Shown: positions 12,370-25,079, counted from the first letter of the stretch. The stretch: DNA of 64,000 nucleotides from Gordionus sp. m RMFG-2023 (GCF_954871325.1 NC_088775.1:28249561-28313560); one strand, 5' to 3'. The notes: generated by a model from the letters alone, not told the origin. A program made the numbers and translations.

Positions 12370-13735
12370 TAGTGATGTTAAGGTAACTAGTTACATTTTG
12401 GCTAAAAAATAACTGTAACTAGTTATATTTTTAAAATTGTAACTAGTAACTGTAACTAGTTATAATTTTTGAAATGTAACTGCCAAAAGTAACTAGTTAC
12501 TTTTAAAGATATATTCAAATAATTAATTTTATTTTTAATATGTTGTGATAAATTAATTTTAAATTAAATTTATTTTTTAAATTAAATTTATTAATTTAAA
12601 ATTTTGTGAAAATGTCTGATTGTTATAATTTCCCGTTCAAATTGATTTTCTTTTCTTAAATTGTTACATTGCTGCTGGGCTTCATAATTTTGTAAGCAAA
12701 TTCAAGTAATTTAATAAATTTTAATATTATATTTATTTACAAATGTAGCACAATATATTTTTTCCCGTCAAGTAACAAGCATTGGAACTTCATATCATAC
12801 GTAATAAAAAAAAATTTTAATTTAGTATAGGGAAAAACAAAGACAGATTATTTTAGAATTTAATATTAAATTATTAATCATTACTTACAAGAACCAAGTC
12901 TAACAAAAATATCATGTTATAGGTTTAATAATCTTTATGATAATGACAACATCATTGCTGCAATTCTTCACCCTTTATTTAAAACTGACTGACCTTGGAT
13001 TAGGCAAGAAAGGAATAAAGCAAAAAAGGAGGAAATTTTAAATTTAATAAATATCTTAATACCTCAAAGTGAATCCCAGACTAATGAATCATGCTCAAAA
13101 CCAACATCACTTGATGTAGTTGGATTTTTTGACCTAAAGCGCCAAAATATTCTGGATAATGAACTTATAGAAAACTTTATCAAATCTAATAACAACACTT
13201 TTTCTTTATATAACGATTTTCCAAAGTTAAAATTACTCTTTATTAAATATAACGTTGTTCTAACATCAAGTGCTCCCGTAGAGCGCTTATTCAGTCTAGG
13301 TAAGCTCATTTTTGGAGATTAACGAGCACGTCTCCTAGATAATAACTTTGAAATTAATTTGTTGTTAAAAGCAAATAAAAATTTATTAGATTCTAATTTT
13401 TATGAAAAATAAATGTTTTTTTTTCAATGCAAATATATGTTTTTATATTCGATGTAAATATTCAATTTTGCGATATTTTTTATATAAATAAATTGTATAT
13501 TATTTTAAATAACTGATTGTACTTAGTTTATCCTAATTTTTTTTATATTAAATAAATGCATTCAATAAATAAATAATGCACATATGAATGATGTATAAAG
13601 TAAGTAACTAGTTACTTTTGAAAATAACTAACTAATAACTAGTTACTTTTGTAAAAATGTAACTAGTTATGTTTTTGCCAATGTAACTAGTAACTGTAAC
13701 TAGTTATGTTTCAAAAGTAACTTTTAACATCACTA
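12370..13735 (+). mobile_element. hAT transposon with exact 8 bp target duplication
   Basis: The element starts tagtgatgttaaggtaac and ends aacttttaacatcacta. It is flanked on both sides by ttgattac (12362-12369 and 13736-13743). Both subterminal regions are packed with gtaactagttac-type palindromic repeats, probably transposase binding sites (inference). The length, 1366 bp, is too short for an intact transposase. The plus strand carries only the C-terminal part. Confidence 0.85.
12870..13411 (+). pseudogene. hAT transposase C-terminal fragment
   Basis: The plus-strand frame reads DNDNIIAAILHPLFKTD, a stop, [16 protein letters not shown]... and then a long open stretch ending [24 protein letters not shown], another stop, [24 protein letters not shown] followed by R.RL is the diagnostic hAT C-terminal dimerisation motif. 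The N-terminal zinc finger and catalytic core are absent. At least two in-frame stops are present. It lies wholly inside the 12370-13735 element. Confidence 0.75.
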
Positions 13736-13899
13736 TTGATTACCATATTATAGTAAATGCATTATCGCGAATGCATTACAGCGATGCATTATCGGGAATG
13801 CGAATGGATTATCACGGTTGATATAATTAATATAAAGTATTAAAATTCTTTAGTACTTAACTCCTTACTTTCTAATAAAGAGTTTATCATTAAGTTTTT

Positions 13900-14760
13900 A
13901 TTTTTTAAATATATCGGAAACCATAAATATGTTACCTTTTGGAAGATCCTGGCCGATAATATTTTTCCACCAAATCTCTATTTCTCTATAACGAAATCTT
14001 TAGACTCTATTGTAACACATTTAGCAAGTTCAGTCCTTATTCAAAAAACCAGAGAACCAGCCTAATTGGCCTTTCTATATTTATTTAACTTAGCGTTTTA
14101 AAATTTTTATAACTCTAATTTCACTTGCTTATTGTGAAATTTCGTATTTTATTAAAAAATATATGGAATTTAGTATTCTCAATTTTTTTTAATAATTAGA
14201 TTAAGCTGTTTTTTTAGAAAATTTGAAATACTTATATTTAACAAAAAATAATTTAAGACTCATTTATTTTATTTATTTAAAAATGGGCTAGACGTGTTCC
14301 TATTATGTTGATCTATATCCGGACGATCACCTTTTTTACAAATTTTTTTTGTAATTATAAATTATAATGCAAATCACAATGCATACTTTGAGATCCATAA
14401 AATTATTAAAATAATTAATGTAAATTAATCTATCCTTTTTTTTCTTGTATAACACCTAACAACGCAAATTTGATTATTTCTTGCGAAATTAAGGGGTATA
14501 TTTTACCAATTTTTCAAGTTTGTAAGATTCAATATTACTGGATAATTTTTTGGCATATGGAACTCGTATTTTGAGGTCTCTTTAAAGCTTGTTGAAGTGG
14601 ACGAATATTTCACCATTTCCTAGAGAATTCAGAAATAACTTCATTCCAATTTTTCTTCTCTTGGCATAATTTTATCATAATAAGATCTTCTCTTGATAAA
14701 TTCGTATCTACCTATGATGCTGAATATTGTTTCATGTCTTGTTGTGATAAGCTTTGACCT
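13900..14760 (-). pseudogene. Unidentified degraded coding relic
   Basis: Read on the minus strand, short open stretches have coding character. Examples are DTNLSREDLIMIKLCQEKKN, WNEVISEFSRKW then a stop, and a nearby RPLQQALKRPQNT. Tryptophans spaced like a helix-turn-helix or SANT-like domain are suggestive, but I recognise no family. It may be the remnant protein of the surrounding inverted-repeat element. Confidence 0.3.
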
Positions 14761-14884
14761 TGTCTTTTTGATTAAACAAAAGCCTGTTCAAAGAATAATA
14801 TAAATGATTTCCGAGGACTAATTATCTGTTTGACTCAATGTTTTCAATAAGACTTTTCTTAGCGCCTTTCAAATTTAATTTATT

Positions 14885-15000
14885 TTAGCCAAAGCTCCAT
14901 CCAAAATCTTTATTTATTTTATTTCAGCCAAAGCTCCATTTAAAATCTTTATTTATTTTATTTCAGCCAAAGCTCCATTTAAAATCTTTATTTATTTTTA
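14885..15000. repeat. Short tandem repeat, about 41 bp x 3
   Basis: Three successive units contain cagccaaagctccatttaaa with an A/T-rich tail of atctttatttatttta. The first unit is slightly diverged (tagccaaagctccatccaaa). Confidence 0.75.
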
Positions 15001-15984
15001 GGCCCGAGCCTAGCCATTATTTTAAATTTTAGGCCTGAGCCTGTCTTGTCCCTTTAATTGAAAAATAAACGCATATAAACAATCAATTAATAAAAAATTT
15101 AATTCCTTTACCCTAATCCTAGAGAAATCTATTTTATTGCTTAAAATCTTTTTTATATATTTTGAGTCAAAAAAATCTAAATCCTTAGCCCTATTTTCAA
15201 AGAAAAATGTTTTTAGACCCAAGTCCTACTTTAACTTAATTTCTAGGCTCAACTAAGCCTGTCTAAAGTCCGATTAATATAAAATTGTAATTTTCATCTA
15301 ACCCCATTCCGATATTGCAACTGATGTAATTCATTTAAGATAATGCATTCGCTATAAATAAAACAGCTTAGCCGAGATTTTAGGTGAATAAATCGGCTAA
15401 GCCTAATTAGGCTTATAGGCTAAGCCTAAAAATCGACTAAGCCTAAAAATCGGTTAAACCTAATTAGGCTAAGCCTAAAATTCGGCTAAGCCTAAAAATT
15501 GGCTAAAATAAATTAGTCAAAAATTCTGCATCGATGCCTAGCATTAATTATTATTTATTTATTTTAGTAAAATAATTTATTTTATTTATATTTAATGTAA
15601 ATATTTTATTATTATCAACAAATAAACATGATATGATTTAATATTTTTTATTTATATTGTTATATTTTGAAATGAAAATAAATTTATATATTTGATGTTT
15701 TTTTAATAAAAAAAATAATATGCTTTTATTGTAAAAATGTAATATTCTTTTTAATATAATTTATTAGTGATTATTTTCACAATCTTCTTTGTAAATACAT
15801 CTTTTATTGAGGAATTATATTGTAAATTTTATTAGATAAAAATACAATCTTTTTAGGTGAAATCTTTTATAATTTTTTTTTATCAATTTTGTAAAATTAT
15901 CTATTTTTTTATTAAATGAGGTGTTTTTTTAAAAATAATTATATTAAACTTTTTTGATGTTATTTTTTATGATCTTTTTAAGGA

Positions 15985-16915
15985 AAATATTTTAATGTGA
16001 CAATTGTCATAATCCTTATTTTTAAAGTTTTTTGATTTTTTTGACGAAAATAGATTAAAATAAGTATTGATAACATGTTTAAATACAATTTAGTGAAGAT
16101 ATACCATAGAAAAGTGACAATTGTCATAGTCGTTATTTTAAAAGTTTTTTGAATTTTATTGACGAAAATAGATTAATAAGTATTGATAACATGTTTAAAT
16201 AAAAATTTAGTGAAGATGTACCATAGAAAAGTGACAATTGTCATAATCGTTATTTTCAAAGTTTTTTGAATTTTTTTGACGAAAATATGTTAAAATAAGT
16301 ATTGATAACAGGTTTAAATAAAATTTAGTGAAAATGTACCATAGATAAGTGACAATTGTCATAATCATAGTTTTTAAAGTTTTTGGAATTTTTTTGACGT
16401 AAATAGGCTAAAATAAGTATTGATAACATGTTTAAATAAAAATTTAGTAAAGATGTATCATAGAAAAGTGACAATTGTCATAATCGTAGATTTTAAAGTT
16501 TTTGGAATTTTTTTGACGTAAATAGGCTAAAATAAGTATTGATAACATGTTTAAATAAAATTTAGTGAAGATGTATACCGTAGAAAAGTGACAATTGTCA
16601 TAATCGCCGTTTTTAAGTTTTTTGAAATTTTTTGACGTAAATGGGCTAAAATAAGTATTGATAACATGTTTAAATAAAAATTTAGTGAAGATGTATCATA
16701 GATAAATGGCAATTGTCATAATCGTTATTTTTAAAGTTTTTTAAATTTTTTGACGAAAATAGATTAAAATAAGTATTGATAACATGTTTAAATAAAATAT
16801 ACTAAAGATGTACCATATACAAGTGACAATTGTCATAATCGTAGTTTTTAAAGTTTTTTGAATTTTTTTGACGTAAATAGGCTAAAATAAGTATTGATAA
16901 CATATTTAACATAAA
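15985..16915 (-). repeat. Satellite array, left arm, about 8 monomers of ~119 bp
   Basis: The monomer core is gtgacaattgtcataatcg, followed by a T-rich stretch, ttgacgaaaatag, gtattgataacatgttta and tttagtgaagatgtaccata. Eight units are visible with only substitutions and small indels. The orientation is opposite to the array at 17291-22690. Confidence 0.9.
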
Positions 16916-17290
16916 TAAACATTAAAAAAATTCAGGACGGGTCGGCCCTGAATACATAAAGTACGGACTAAAAATCCTGGCCAGGCCTAACCTTTTTTTG
17001 AAAAAAGGAGCCGTAACGAAATTTTTATATTTTAAAAATTAGGGTCATACAAATAACACCTCTACTGCTACCACATAAATTAATAATTTACAAAAACCAC
17101 ATTAAAAAATTCATAAACAACACTTAATATGAATAAAAATCACCTTATCAAATTTTATGAAAAAATAGAAAAAAAAATGTCGACTTAATAATTGATTATT
17201 TATCAATCAAATTATCTTTAGCCTAAAAAAAATAAATATTTGTATTTTAATTTCTTAACCTATAAAATTAATTATAGCACTAATTTAACC
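16916..17290. other. Spacer between opposed satellite arrays
   Basis: This is the unique centre of the foldback. It includes a small GC-rich patch (gacgggtcggccctgaa and ctggccaggcctaac) resembling the GC-rich MITE interiors elsewhere in the window, then AT-rich DNA. No ORF. Confidence 0.5.
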
Positions 17291-20200
17291 CATTTGCTTC
17301 AAAAAACTTAAAAATAACGATTATGTCAATTATCGCTTATCTAGAGTACATCTTCACTAAATTTTTATTTAAACATGTTATCAATACTTATTTTTAAATA
17401 TTTTCGTCAATAAAATTCAAAAAACTTTAAAAATAACGATTATGACAATTGTCACTTTTCTACAGTACATCTTCACTAAATTTTATTTAAACATGTTATC
17501 AATACTTATTTTAGCCTATTTACGTCAAAAAAATTCAAAAAACTTTGAAAATAACGATTATGACAATTGTCACTTTTCTACGGTACATCTTCACTAAATT
17601 TTATTTAAACATGTTATCATAACTTATTTTAATCTATTTTCGTCAAAAAACTTTAAAAATAACAAATATGACAATTGTCACTTTTCTATGGTACATCTTC
17701 ACTAAATTTTTATTTAAACATGTTATCAATACTTATTTTAATCTATTTTTCGTCAAAAAAATTCAAAAAACTTTAAAAATAACGATTATGTCAATTGTCA
17801 CTTTTCTACGGTACATCTTCAATAAATTTTATTTAAACATGTTATCAATACTTATTTTAGCCTATGTACGTCAAAAAGATTCAAAAAACTTTAAAATCTA
17901 CGATTATGACAATTTTCACTTATCTATGATACATCTTCACTAAATTTTTATTTAAACATGTTATCAATACTTATTTTAGCCCATTTACGTCAAAAAAATT
18001 GAAAAAACTTTGAAAATAATGATTATGACAATTGTCACTTTCTATGGTACATCTTAACTAAACTTTTATTTTAACATGTTATCAATACTTATTTTAATCT
18101 ATTTTCGTCAAAAAAAATCAAAAAATTTTAAAAATAACGATTATGATAATTGTCATTTTTTTATGGAACATCTTCACTATATTTAAACATGTTATCAATA
18201 CTTATTTTAACATATTTTCGTCAAAAAAATTGAAAAAACTTTGAAAATAATGATTATGACAATTGTCACTTTTCTATGGTACATCTTCACTAAACTTTTA
18301 TTTTAACATGTTATCAATACTTATTTTAATCTATTTTCGTCAAAAAAAATCAAAAAATTTTAAAAATAACGATTATGATAATTGTCATTTTTTTATGGAA
18401 CATCTTCACTAAATTTTTATTTAAACATGTTATCAATACTTATTTTAATCTATTTTCGTCAAAAAAATTCAAAAGACTTTAAAAAATAACGATTATGACA
18501 ATTGTCACTTTTCTAAGGTACATCTTCACTAAATTTTATTTAAATATGTTATCAATACTTATTTTAACATATTTTCGTCAAAAAAATTCAAAAAACTCTA
18601 AAAATAACGATTATGACAATTGTCACTTTTCTACGGTACATCTTCACTAAATTTTATTTAAACATGTTATCAATACTTATTTTAGCCTATTTACGTCAAA
18701 AAACTTTAAAATCTACGATTATAGCAATTGTCACTTATCTATGATACATCTTCACTAAATTTTTATTTAAACATTATCAATACTTATTTTAGCTTATTTA
18801 CGTCAAAAAATTCAAAAAACTTAAAAAAAAGACTTTAAAAATAACGATTATGACAATTGTCACTTTTCTAAGGTACATCTTCACTAAATTTTATTTAAAC
18901 ATGTTATCAATACTTATTTTAACATATTTTCGTCAAAAAACTTTAAAAATAACGATTATGACAATTGTCACTTTTCTACGGTACATCTTCACTAAATTTT
19001 ATTTAAACATGTTATCAATACTTATTTTAGCCCATTTACGTCAAAAATATAACTACGATTATTTATCTATGGTACATCTTCACTAAATTTTTATTTAAAC
19101 ATGTTATCAATACTTATTTTAACATATTTTCGTCAAAAAAATTGAAAAAACTTTGAAAATAATATTATGACAATTGTCACTTTTCTATGGTACCTCACTA
19201 AACTTTTATTTTAACATGTTATTAATACTTATTTTAATCTATTTTCGTCAAAAAAATTCAAAAAACTTTAAAAATAACGATTATAATAATTGTCATTTTT
19301 TTATGTAACATCTTCACTAAACTTTTATTTAAACATGTTATCAATACTTATTTTAATCTATTTTAGTCAAAAAAATTCAAAAGTCTTTAAAAAATAACGT
19401 TTATGACAATTGTCACTTTTCTAAGGTACATCTTTACTAAATTTTATTTAAATATGTTATCAATACTTATTTTAACATATTTTCGTCAAAAAAATTCAAA
19501 AAACTCTAAAATTAACGATTATGACAATTGTCACTTTACATCTTCACTAAATTTTATTTAAACATGTTATCAATACTTATTTTAGCCTATTTACGTCAAA
19601 AAATTCAAAAAACTTAAAAAAAAGACTTTAAAAATAACGATTATGACAATTGTCACTTTTCTAAAGTACATCTTCACTAAATTTTATTTAAACATGTTAT
19701 CAATACTTATTTTAACATATTTACGTCAAAAAACTTTAAAATCTACGATTATGACAATTGTCACTCTTCACTAAATTTTATTTAAACATGTTATCAATAC
19801 ATATTTTAACATATTTTCGTCAAAAAAATTCAAAAAACTTTGAAAATAACGATTATGACAATTGTCACTTTTCTATGGTACATCTTTACTAAATTTTTAT
19901 TTAAACATGTTATCAATACTTATTTTAATCTATTTTCGTCCAAAAACTTTAAAAATAACGATTATGACTTTTGTCACTTTTCTACGGTACATCTTCACTA
20001 AATTTTATTTAAACATGTTATCAATACTTATTTTAGCCTATTTACGTCAAAAAACTTTAAAATCTACGATTATAGCAATTGTCACTTATCTATGATACAT
20101 TATCAATACTTATTTTAGCTTATTTACGTCAAAAAATTCAAAAAACTTAAAAAAAAGACTTTAAAAATAACGATTATGACAATTGCCACTTTTCTAAGGT

Positions 20201-22690
20201 ACATCTTCACTAAATTTTATTTAAACATGTTTTCAATACTTATTTTAACATATTTTCGTCAAAAAACTTTAAAAATAACGATTATGACAATTGTCACTTT
20301 TCTACGGTACATCTTCACTAAATTTTATTTAAACATGTTATCAATACTTATTTTAGCCCATTTACGTAAAATATATAACTACGATTATTTATCTATGGTA
20401 CACCTTCACTAAATTTTACATGTTATCAATACTTATTTTAACATATTTTCGTCAAAAAAATTGAAAAAACTTTAAAAATAATATTATGACAATTGTCACT
20501 TTTCTATGGTACATCTTCACTAAACTTTTATTTTAATCTATTTTCGTCAAAAAAATTCAAAAAACTTTAGAAATAACGATTATGATCATTGTCATTTTTT
20601 TATGTAACATCTTCACTAAACTTTTATTTAAACATGTTATCAATACTTATTTTAATCTATTTTCGTCAAAAAAATTCAAAAGTCTTTAAAAAATAACGTT
20701 TATGACAATTGTCACTTTTCTAAGGTACATCTTCACTAAATTTTATTTAAATATGTTATCAATACTTATTTTAACATATTTTCGTCAAAAAAATTCAAAA
20801 AACTCTAAAATTAACGATTATGACAATTGTCACTTTTCTACGGTACATCTTCACTAAATTTTATTTAAACATGTTATCAATACTTATTTTAGCCTATTTA
20901 CGTCAAAAAACTTAAAAAAAAAGACTTTAAAAATAACGATTATGACAATTGTCACTTTTCTAAGGTACATCTTCACTAAATTTTATTTAAACATGTTATC
21001 AATACTTATTTTAACATATTTACGTCAAAAAACTTTAAAATCTACGATTATGACAATTGTCACTCTTCACTAAATTTTATTTAAACATGTTATCAATACA
21101 TATTTTAACATATTTTCGTCAAAAAAATTCAAAAAACTTTGAAAATAACGATTATGACAATTGTCACTTTTCTATGGTACATCTTCACTAAATTTTTATT
21201 TAAACATGTTATCAATACTTATTTTAATCTATTTTCGTCAAAAAACTTTAAAAATAACGATTATGACTATTGTCACTTTTCTACGGTACATCTTCACTAA
21301 ATTTTATTTAAACATGTTATCAATACTTATTTTAGCCTATTTACGTCAAAAAACTTTAAAATCTGATTATAGCAATTGTCACTTATCTATGATACATTAT
21401 CAATACTTATTTTAGCTTATTTACGTCAAAAAATTCAAAAAACTTAAAAAAAAGACTTTAAAAATAACGATTATGACAATTGCCACTTTTCTAAGGTACA
21501 TCTTCACTAAATTTTATTTAAACATGTTTTCAATACTTATTTTAACATATTTCGTCAAAAAACTTTAAAAATAACGATTATGACAATTGTCACTTTTCTA
21601 CGGTACATCTTCACTAAATTTTATTTAAACATGTTATCAATACTTATTTTAGCCCATTTACGTCAAAAATATAACTACGATTATTTATCTATGGTACATC
21701 TTCACTAAATTTTACATGTTATCAATACTTATTTTAACATATTTTCGTCAAAAAAATTGAAAAAACTTTGAAAATAATATTATGACAATTGTCACTTTTC
21801 TATGGTACATCTTCACTAAACTTTTATTTTAATCTATTTTCGTCAAAAAAATTGAAAAAACTTTAAAAAATAACGATTATGACAATTGTCACTTTTCTAA
21901 GGTACATCTTCACTAAATTTTATTTAAATATGTTATCAATACTTATTTTAACATATTTTCGTCAAAAAAACTCTAAAATTAACGATTATGACAATTGTCA
22001 CTTTTCTACGGTACATCTTCACTAAATTTTATTTAAACATGTTATCAATACTTATTTTAGCCTATTTACGTCAAAAAACTTTAAAATCTACGATTATAGC
22101 AATTGTCACTTATCTATGATACATCTTCACTAAATTTTTATTTAAACATTATCAATACTTATTTTAGCCTATTTACGTCAAAAAACTTAAAAAAAGACTT
22201 TAAAAATAACCATTATGACAATTGTCACTTTTCTAAGGTACATCTTTACTAAATTTTATTTAAACATGTTATCAATACTTATTTTAACATATTTACATCA
22301 AAAAACTTTAAAATCTACGATTATGTCAATTGTCACTTATCTATGATACATCTTCACTAAATTTTATTTAAACATGTTATCAATACATATTTTAACATAT
22401 TTTCGTCAAAAAAATTCAAAAAACTTTGAAAATAACGATTATGACAATTGTCACTTTTCTATGGTACATCTTCACTAAATTTTTATTTAAACATGTTTTC
22501 ACTACTTATTTTGATCTATTTTCGTCAAAAAAACTTTAAAAATAACGATTATGACAATTGTCACTTTTCTATGGTACATCTTCACTAAATTTTATTTAAA
22601 CATGTTATCAATACTTATTTTAATCTATTTTCGTCAAAAAAACTTTAAAAACAAGGATTATGACAATTGTCACATTAAAATATTATCCTT
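17291..22690 (+). repeat. Large satellite array, right arm, about 45-50 monomers with higher-order repeats
   Basis: The monomers (~119 bp, with many shortened variants) carry cgattatgacaattgtcac, ggtacatcttcactaaattt, aacatgttatcaatactta and tttcgtcaaaaa. A higher-order unit of about 1.3 kb is visible: the variant ataacgtttatgacaattgt recurs 1296 bp apart (about 19.40 and 20.69 kb), gacaattgccactt recurs 1296 bp apart (about 20.19 and 21.48 kb), and tatagcaattgtcacttatc recurs near 18.72, 20.07 and 21.37 kb. A dimer duplication of about 230 bp lies near 18.0-18.4 kb. Short open frames here reflect the repeat, not genes. Confidence 0.9.
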
Positions 22691-23269
22691 AAAAAGATCA
22701 TATAAAATAACATCAAAAAAGTTTAATATAAATATTACACCTCATTTAATAAAAAATAGATAATTTTACAAAATTGATAAAAAAAAAATTATAAAATATT
22801 TCTCCTAAAAGATTGTTTTTTTATCTAATAAAATTTACACTATAATTTATCAATAAAAGATGTATTTACAAAGAAGATTGTGAATATAATCACTAATAAA
22901 TTATATTAAAAAGAATATTACATTTTTACAATAGCAGCATATTTTTTTTTTATTAAAAAAACATCAAATATATAAATTTATTTTCAAAATATAACAATAT
23001 AAATAAAAAATATTAAATCATATCATGATTATTTGTTGATAATATAATAATAAAATATTTACATTAAATATAAATAAAATAAATTATTTTACTAAAATAA
23101 ATAAATAATAATTAATGCTACATCGATGCAGAATTTTTGACTAATTTATTTTAGCCAATTTTTAGGCTTAGCCTAATTAGGTTTGCCAATTTTTAGTCTT
23201 AGCCGATTTTTAGGCTTAGCCTTATTAGGTATAGGCGTAGTTTTTAGCCGATTACGCAACACTAGCTAT

Positions 23270-23500
23270 AATGCATTCGCGGTAAAGCTTTTGCTGCATT
23301 CGCGCAAATTCATTCGCTGTAATGTATTCGCTATAATACAATCGTGATAACACTATCCCTGTATTACATTCGCGCTAATGCATTCGCTATAATATTTTCT
23401 ATTATATTAGCTATAATGCATTCGTTATAATATTATTTCGCTGTAATCGACATTCGCGGTTATGCATTCGGATAATATATTTCGCGCTAAAATTTTCGCG
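23270..23500. repeat. Subterminal gcattcgc motif cluster
   Basis: About a dozen imperfect copies of gcattcgcgataat or gcattcgctataat form the right subterminal region of the 12318-23510 element. They mirror the copies at 12340-12360 and 13745-13815. Confidence 0.6.
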
Positions 23501-23523
23501 GTATTGACAGTTACTATATAGTA

Positions 23524-23661
23524 GATGATTATCAACTATATGTCTACTTATTTTTTATAAAGAAATTTCTTATAGTTGTTTGGACTTTGGAAATATTTAG
23601 GAAGAGGCATGGTAATATAATTAAAAAATGGATGAGTGATTTTGAACTCGGCTGGGTTACA
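23524..23661 (+). repeat. Dispersed repeat, copy 2 (pair with 795-950)
   Basis: It shares ctatatgtctactta, ttaggaagaggcatgg and gattttgaactc, in the same order and orientation, with 795-950. Class unknown. Confidence 0.6.
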
Positions 23662-24016
23662 TGAAAATATTAGGTAAAATGCCACTTTTACAGACATAAT
23701 ATATTACCAGGGTTGGGCAGTATCGCGGATATTTGTATCTGGCTTCTTAAAATTTAGGAAAGTATCTTGTATCCAGTATCTAAGATACATATTATTTTAA
23801 AGTATTTGTATCTTAACCAACTTTGTATTCAAAAAGATACAGATACTTTAAAAAAAATTTATATTGGTTAATTTAAATAGTATTAAAATTTAAAATGATA
23901 TTGTTTTAAGATTTAAATGAAAAATTTAATCAAAATTTAGATATTTTAAGATAATTTTTGATATATGACGTTGGTCGTCATATAGCAATTTGTGCTAACA
24001 ATTAGAACTACCATAT

Positions 24017-24361
24017 TTGAATCGTTTTATATCTGTCTATTTTAAAATTATGGAAGAAGAAAATAGAATAATATGTTTATCTTCGTCTTCAGATGTTTCT
24101 TCAACCGAAAATTATAACAATAAATTTAAACTAAGCATACTTAATGGCAAATTTTTTGAAGTACTTCAAGATGATCATAATAAAGAAATTCATCGTGACT
24201 TTGGTATTGACGAAAAAGTTATAGCAACTGTTACAGATAACGGCTCTAACTTTAAGAAAGCTTTCAATGAGTTTGAATATTCTATGGAACCTGTAGAGAA
24301 TGACTTTGACATCAATAATGATGAATGTATAGAATTCGAAATCATTGAAAGTATTATTTAA
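24017..24361 (+). pseudogene. hAT transposase, part before the foldback insertion
   Basis: This 114-codon frame includes DEKVIATVTDNGSNFKKAFN, the hAT catalytic-core motif around the second acidic residue (T-D-N-G/A-S/A-N-F). N-terminal to that the sequence is shortened compared with usual hAT transposases: no BED finger is seen, and only a piece resembling the middle of the protein precedes the motif. The acidic stretch FEIIESII precedes a stop just upstream of the foldback. The protein resumes beyond 30.9 kb. Nonfunctional. Confidence 0.75.
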
Positions 24362-24439
24362 TACTTCTTTAAAATTTATTATGATATTGTAAGTTTTAGT
24401 GTTGTTAATCGGCTTAGCCGAGTCGGCTCGAACAGAGCT

Positions 24440-24960
24440 CACCCAAATTTTGGGTCGTTTTTTTCGACTCCAACTCAAAGTTTTGGTCGTTTTTTACGAC
24501 TTCGACTCGAGTTCAAGCCGAAAAAAACGACTTCGACCCAAAATATGGGTCGTTTTTTTCGACTCCGACCCAAGTCCAAGCCGAAAAAAACGACCTCGAC
24601 CCAAAATATGGGTCGTTTTTTACGACTCCGACTCAAAATTTGGGTTGTATTTTTCGACTCAAACTTGAAATTTAGGTCGTATTTTTTGACTCAAACTAGA
24701 AGTTTGGGTCGTATTTTTCGACTCAAACTTGAAGTTTGGGTCGTATTTTTCGACTCAAACTTGAAGTTATATTTTTCGACTCCAACTTGAAGTTTAGATC
24801 GTATTTTTCGACTCCAACTCAAAGTTTGGGTCGTTTTTCTGACTCAGACTCAAACATCGGGTCGTTTTATTCAATCCGACCCAAAATATGGATCGTTTTT
24901 TTTAAAGACGCCTTAAAGTTAGGGTTGCTTTTTTTCACCTAACCAAATATCTAGATCATT
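24440..24960. repeat. Left terminal subrepeat zone (gggtcgttttttcgactc)
   Basis: Imperfect units of about 40-60 bp alternate aaatatgggtcgttttt with cgactccgacccaa and its complement, so the zone is itself full of small palindromes. It is mirrored at 30300-30850. The open frames (MGRFFRLRPK and similar) are by-products of the repeat. Confidence 0.8.
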
Positions 24961-25079
24961 TTTTTCGACCAAAAGTCAAATAACATTTAGTAGATATTAA
25001 TATTATAGGCGGGAAAGTTTCTTAAAGCTTCTTTAAATTATAACGCTCTGATTTAACTATTCCATCATAGTTATTTTTT

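Larger units (their letters stand above)
15359..23264. mobile_element. 7.9 kb hAT-like foldback element built of satellite arrays
   Basis: The right end is intact (gattacgcaacacta) and followed by gctataat. The left end is damaged but preceded by gctataaa, giving an imperfect 8 bp target duplication. Subterminal regions (15359-15984 and 22691-23264) are inverted copies of each other, with gctaagcctaattaggc palindromes and tctgcatcgatg, and they closely match the element at 47977-52410. Inside are two arrays of the same ~119 bp monomer in opposite orientation around a 375 bp spacer (16916-17290). The left array has about 8 units and the right about 45-50. There is no transposase, so it is non-autonomous. 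It lies inside the 12318-23510 element. Confidence 0.8.
12318..23510. mobile_element. Old inverted-repeat element enclosing two younger insertions
   Basis: The left end cgtcaatagcgaaactttttc and the right end, read outward, ctgtcaataccgcgaaaatt are diverged inverted repeats. They continue into blocks of gcattcgcgataat-like motifs that recur at 12340-12360, 13750-13815, 15340-15355 and 23270-23490. Removing the two hAT insertions (12370-13735 and 15359-23264) leaves about 1.9 kb. The superfamily is unclear because no target duplication can be read. On the minus strand at about 13.9-14.75 kb there are short coding-like stretches, for example LSREDLIMIKLCQEKKNWNE, that may be remains of its own protein. 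Confidence 0.5.

Noticed and set aside
13064-13309. 81-codon minus-strand ORF
   Set aside because: Antisense to the hAT dimerisation motif [20 protein letters not shown] on the plus strand.
17668-22763. Series of 70-91 codon ORFs (MTIVTFLRYIFTKFYLNMLS...) on the plus strand
   Set aside because: They are translations of the satellite monomer, about 39 codons per unit, broken at every indel. No start context or codon bias; the frame is open only because the monomer lacks stops in that register.
24131-24478. 115-codon minus-strand ORF
   Set aside because: Antisense to the hAT core motif VTDNGSNFKKAF and reaching into the foldback end; no coding character.
24399-24942. ORFs of the type MGRFFRLRPKSKPKKTTSTQ and their mirror copies at 30332-30901
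   Set aside because: They come from the gggtcgtttttt/cgactc subrepeats of the foldback arms and occur in several frames and on both strands.
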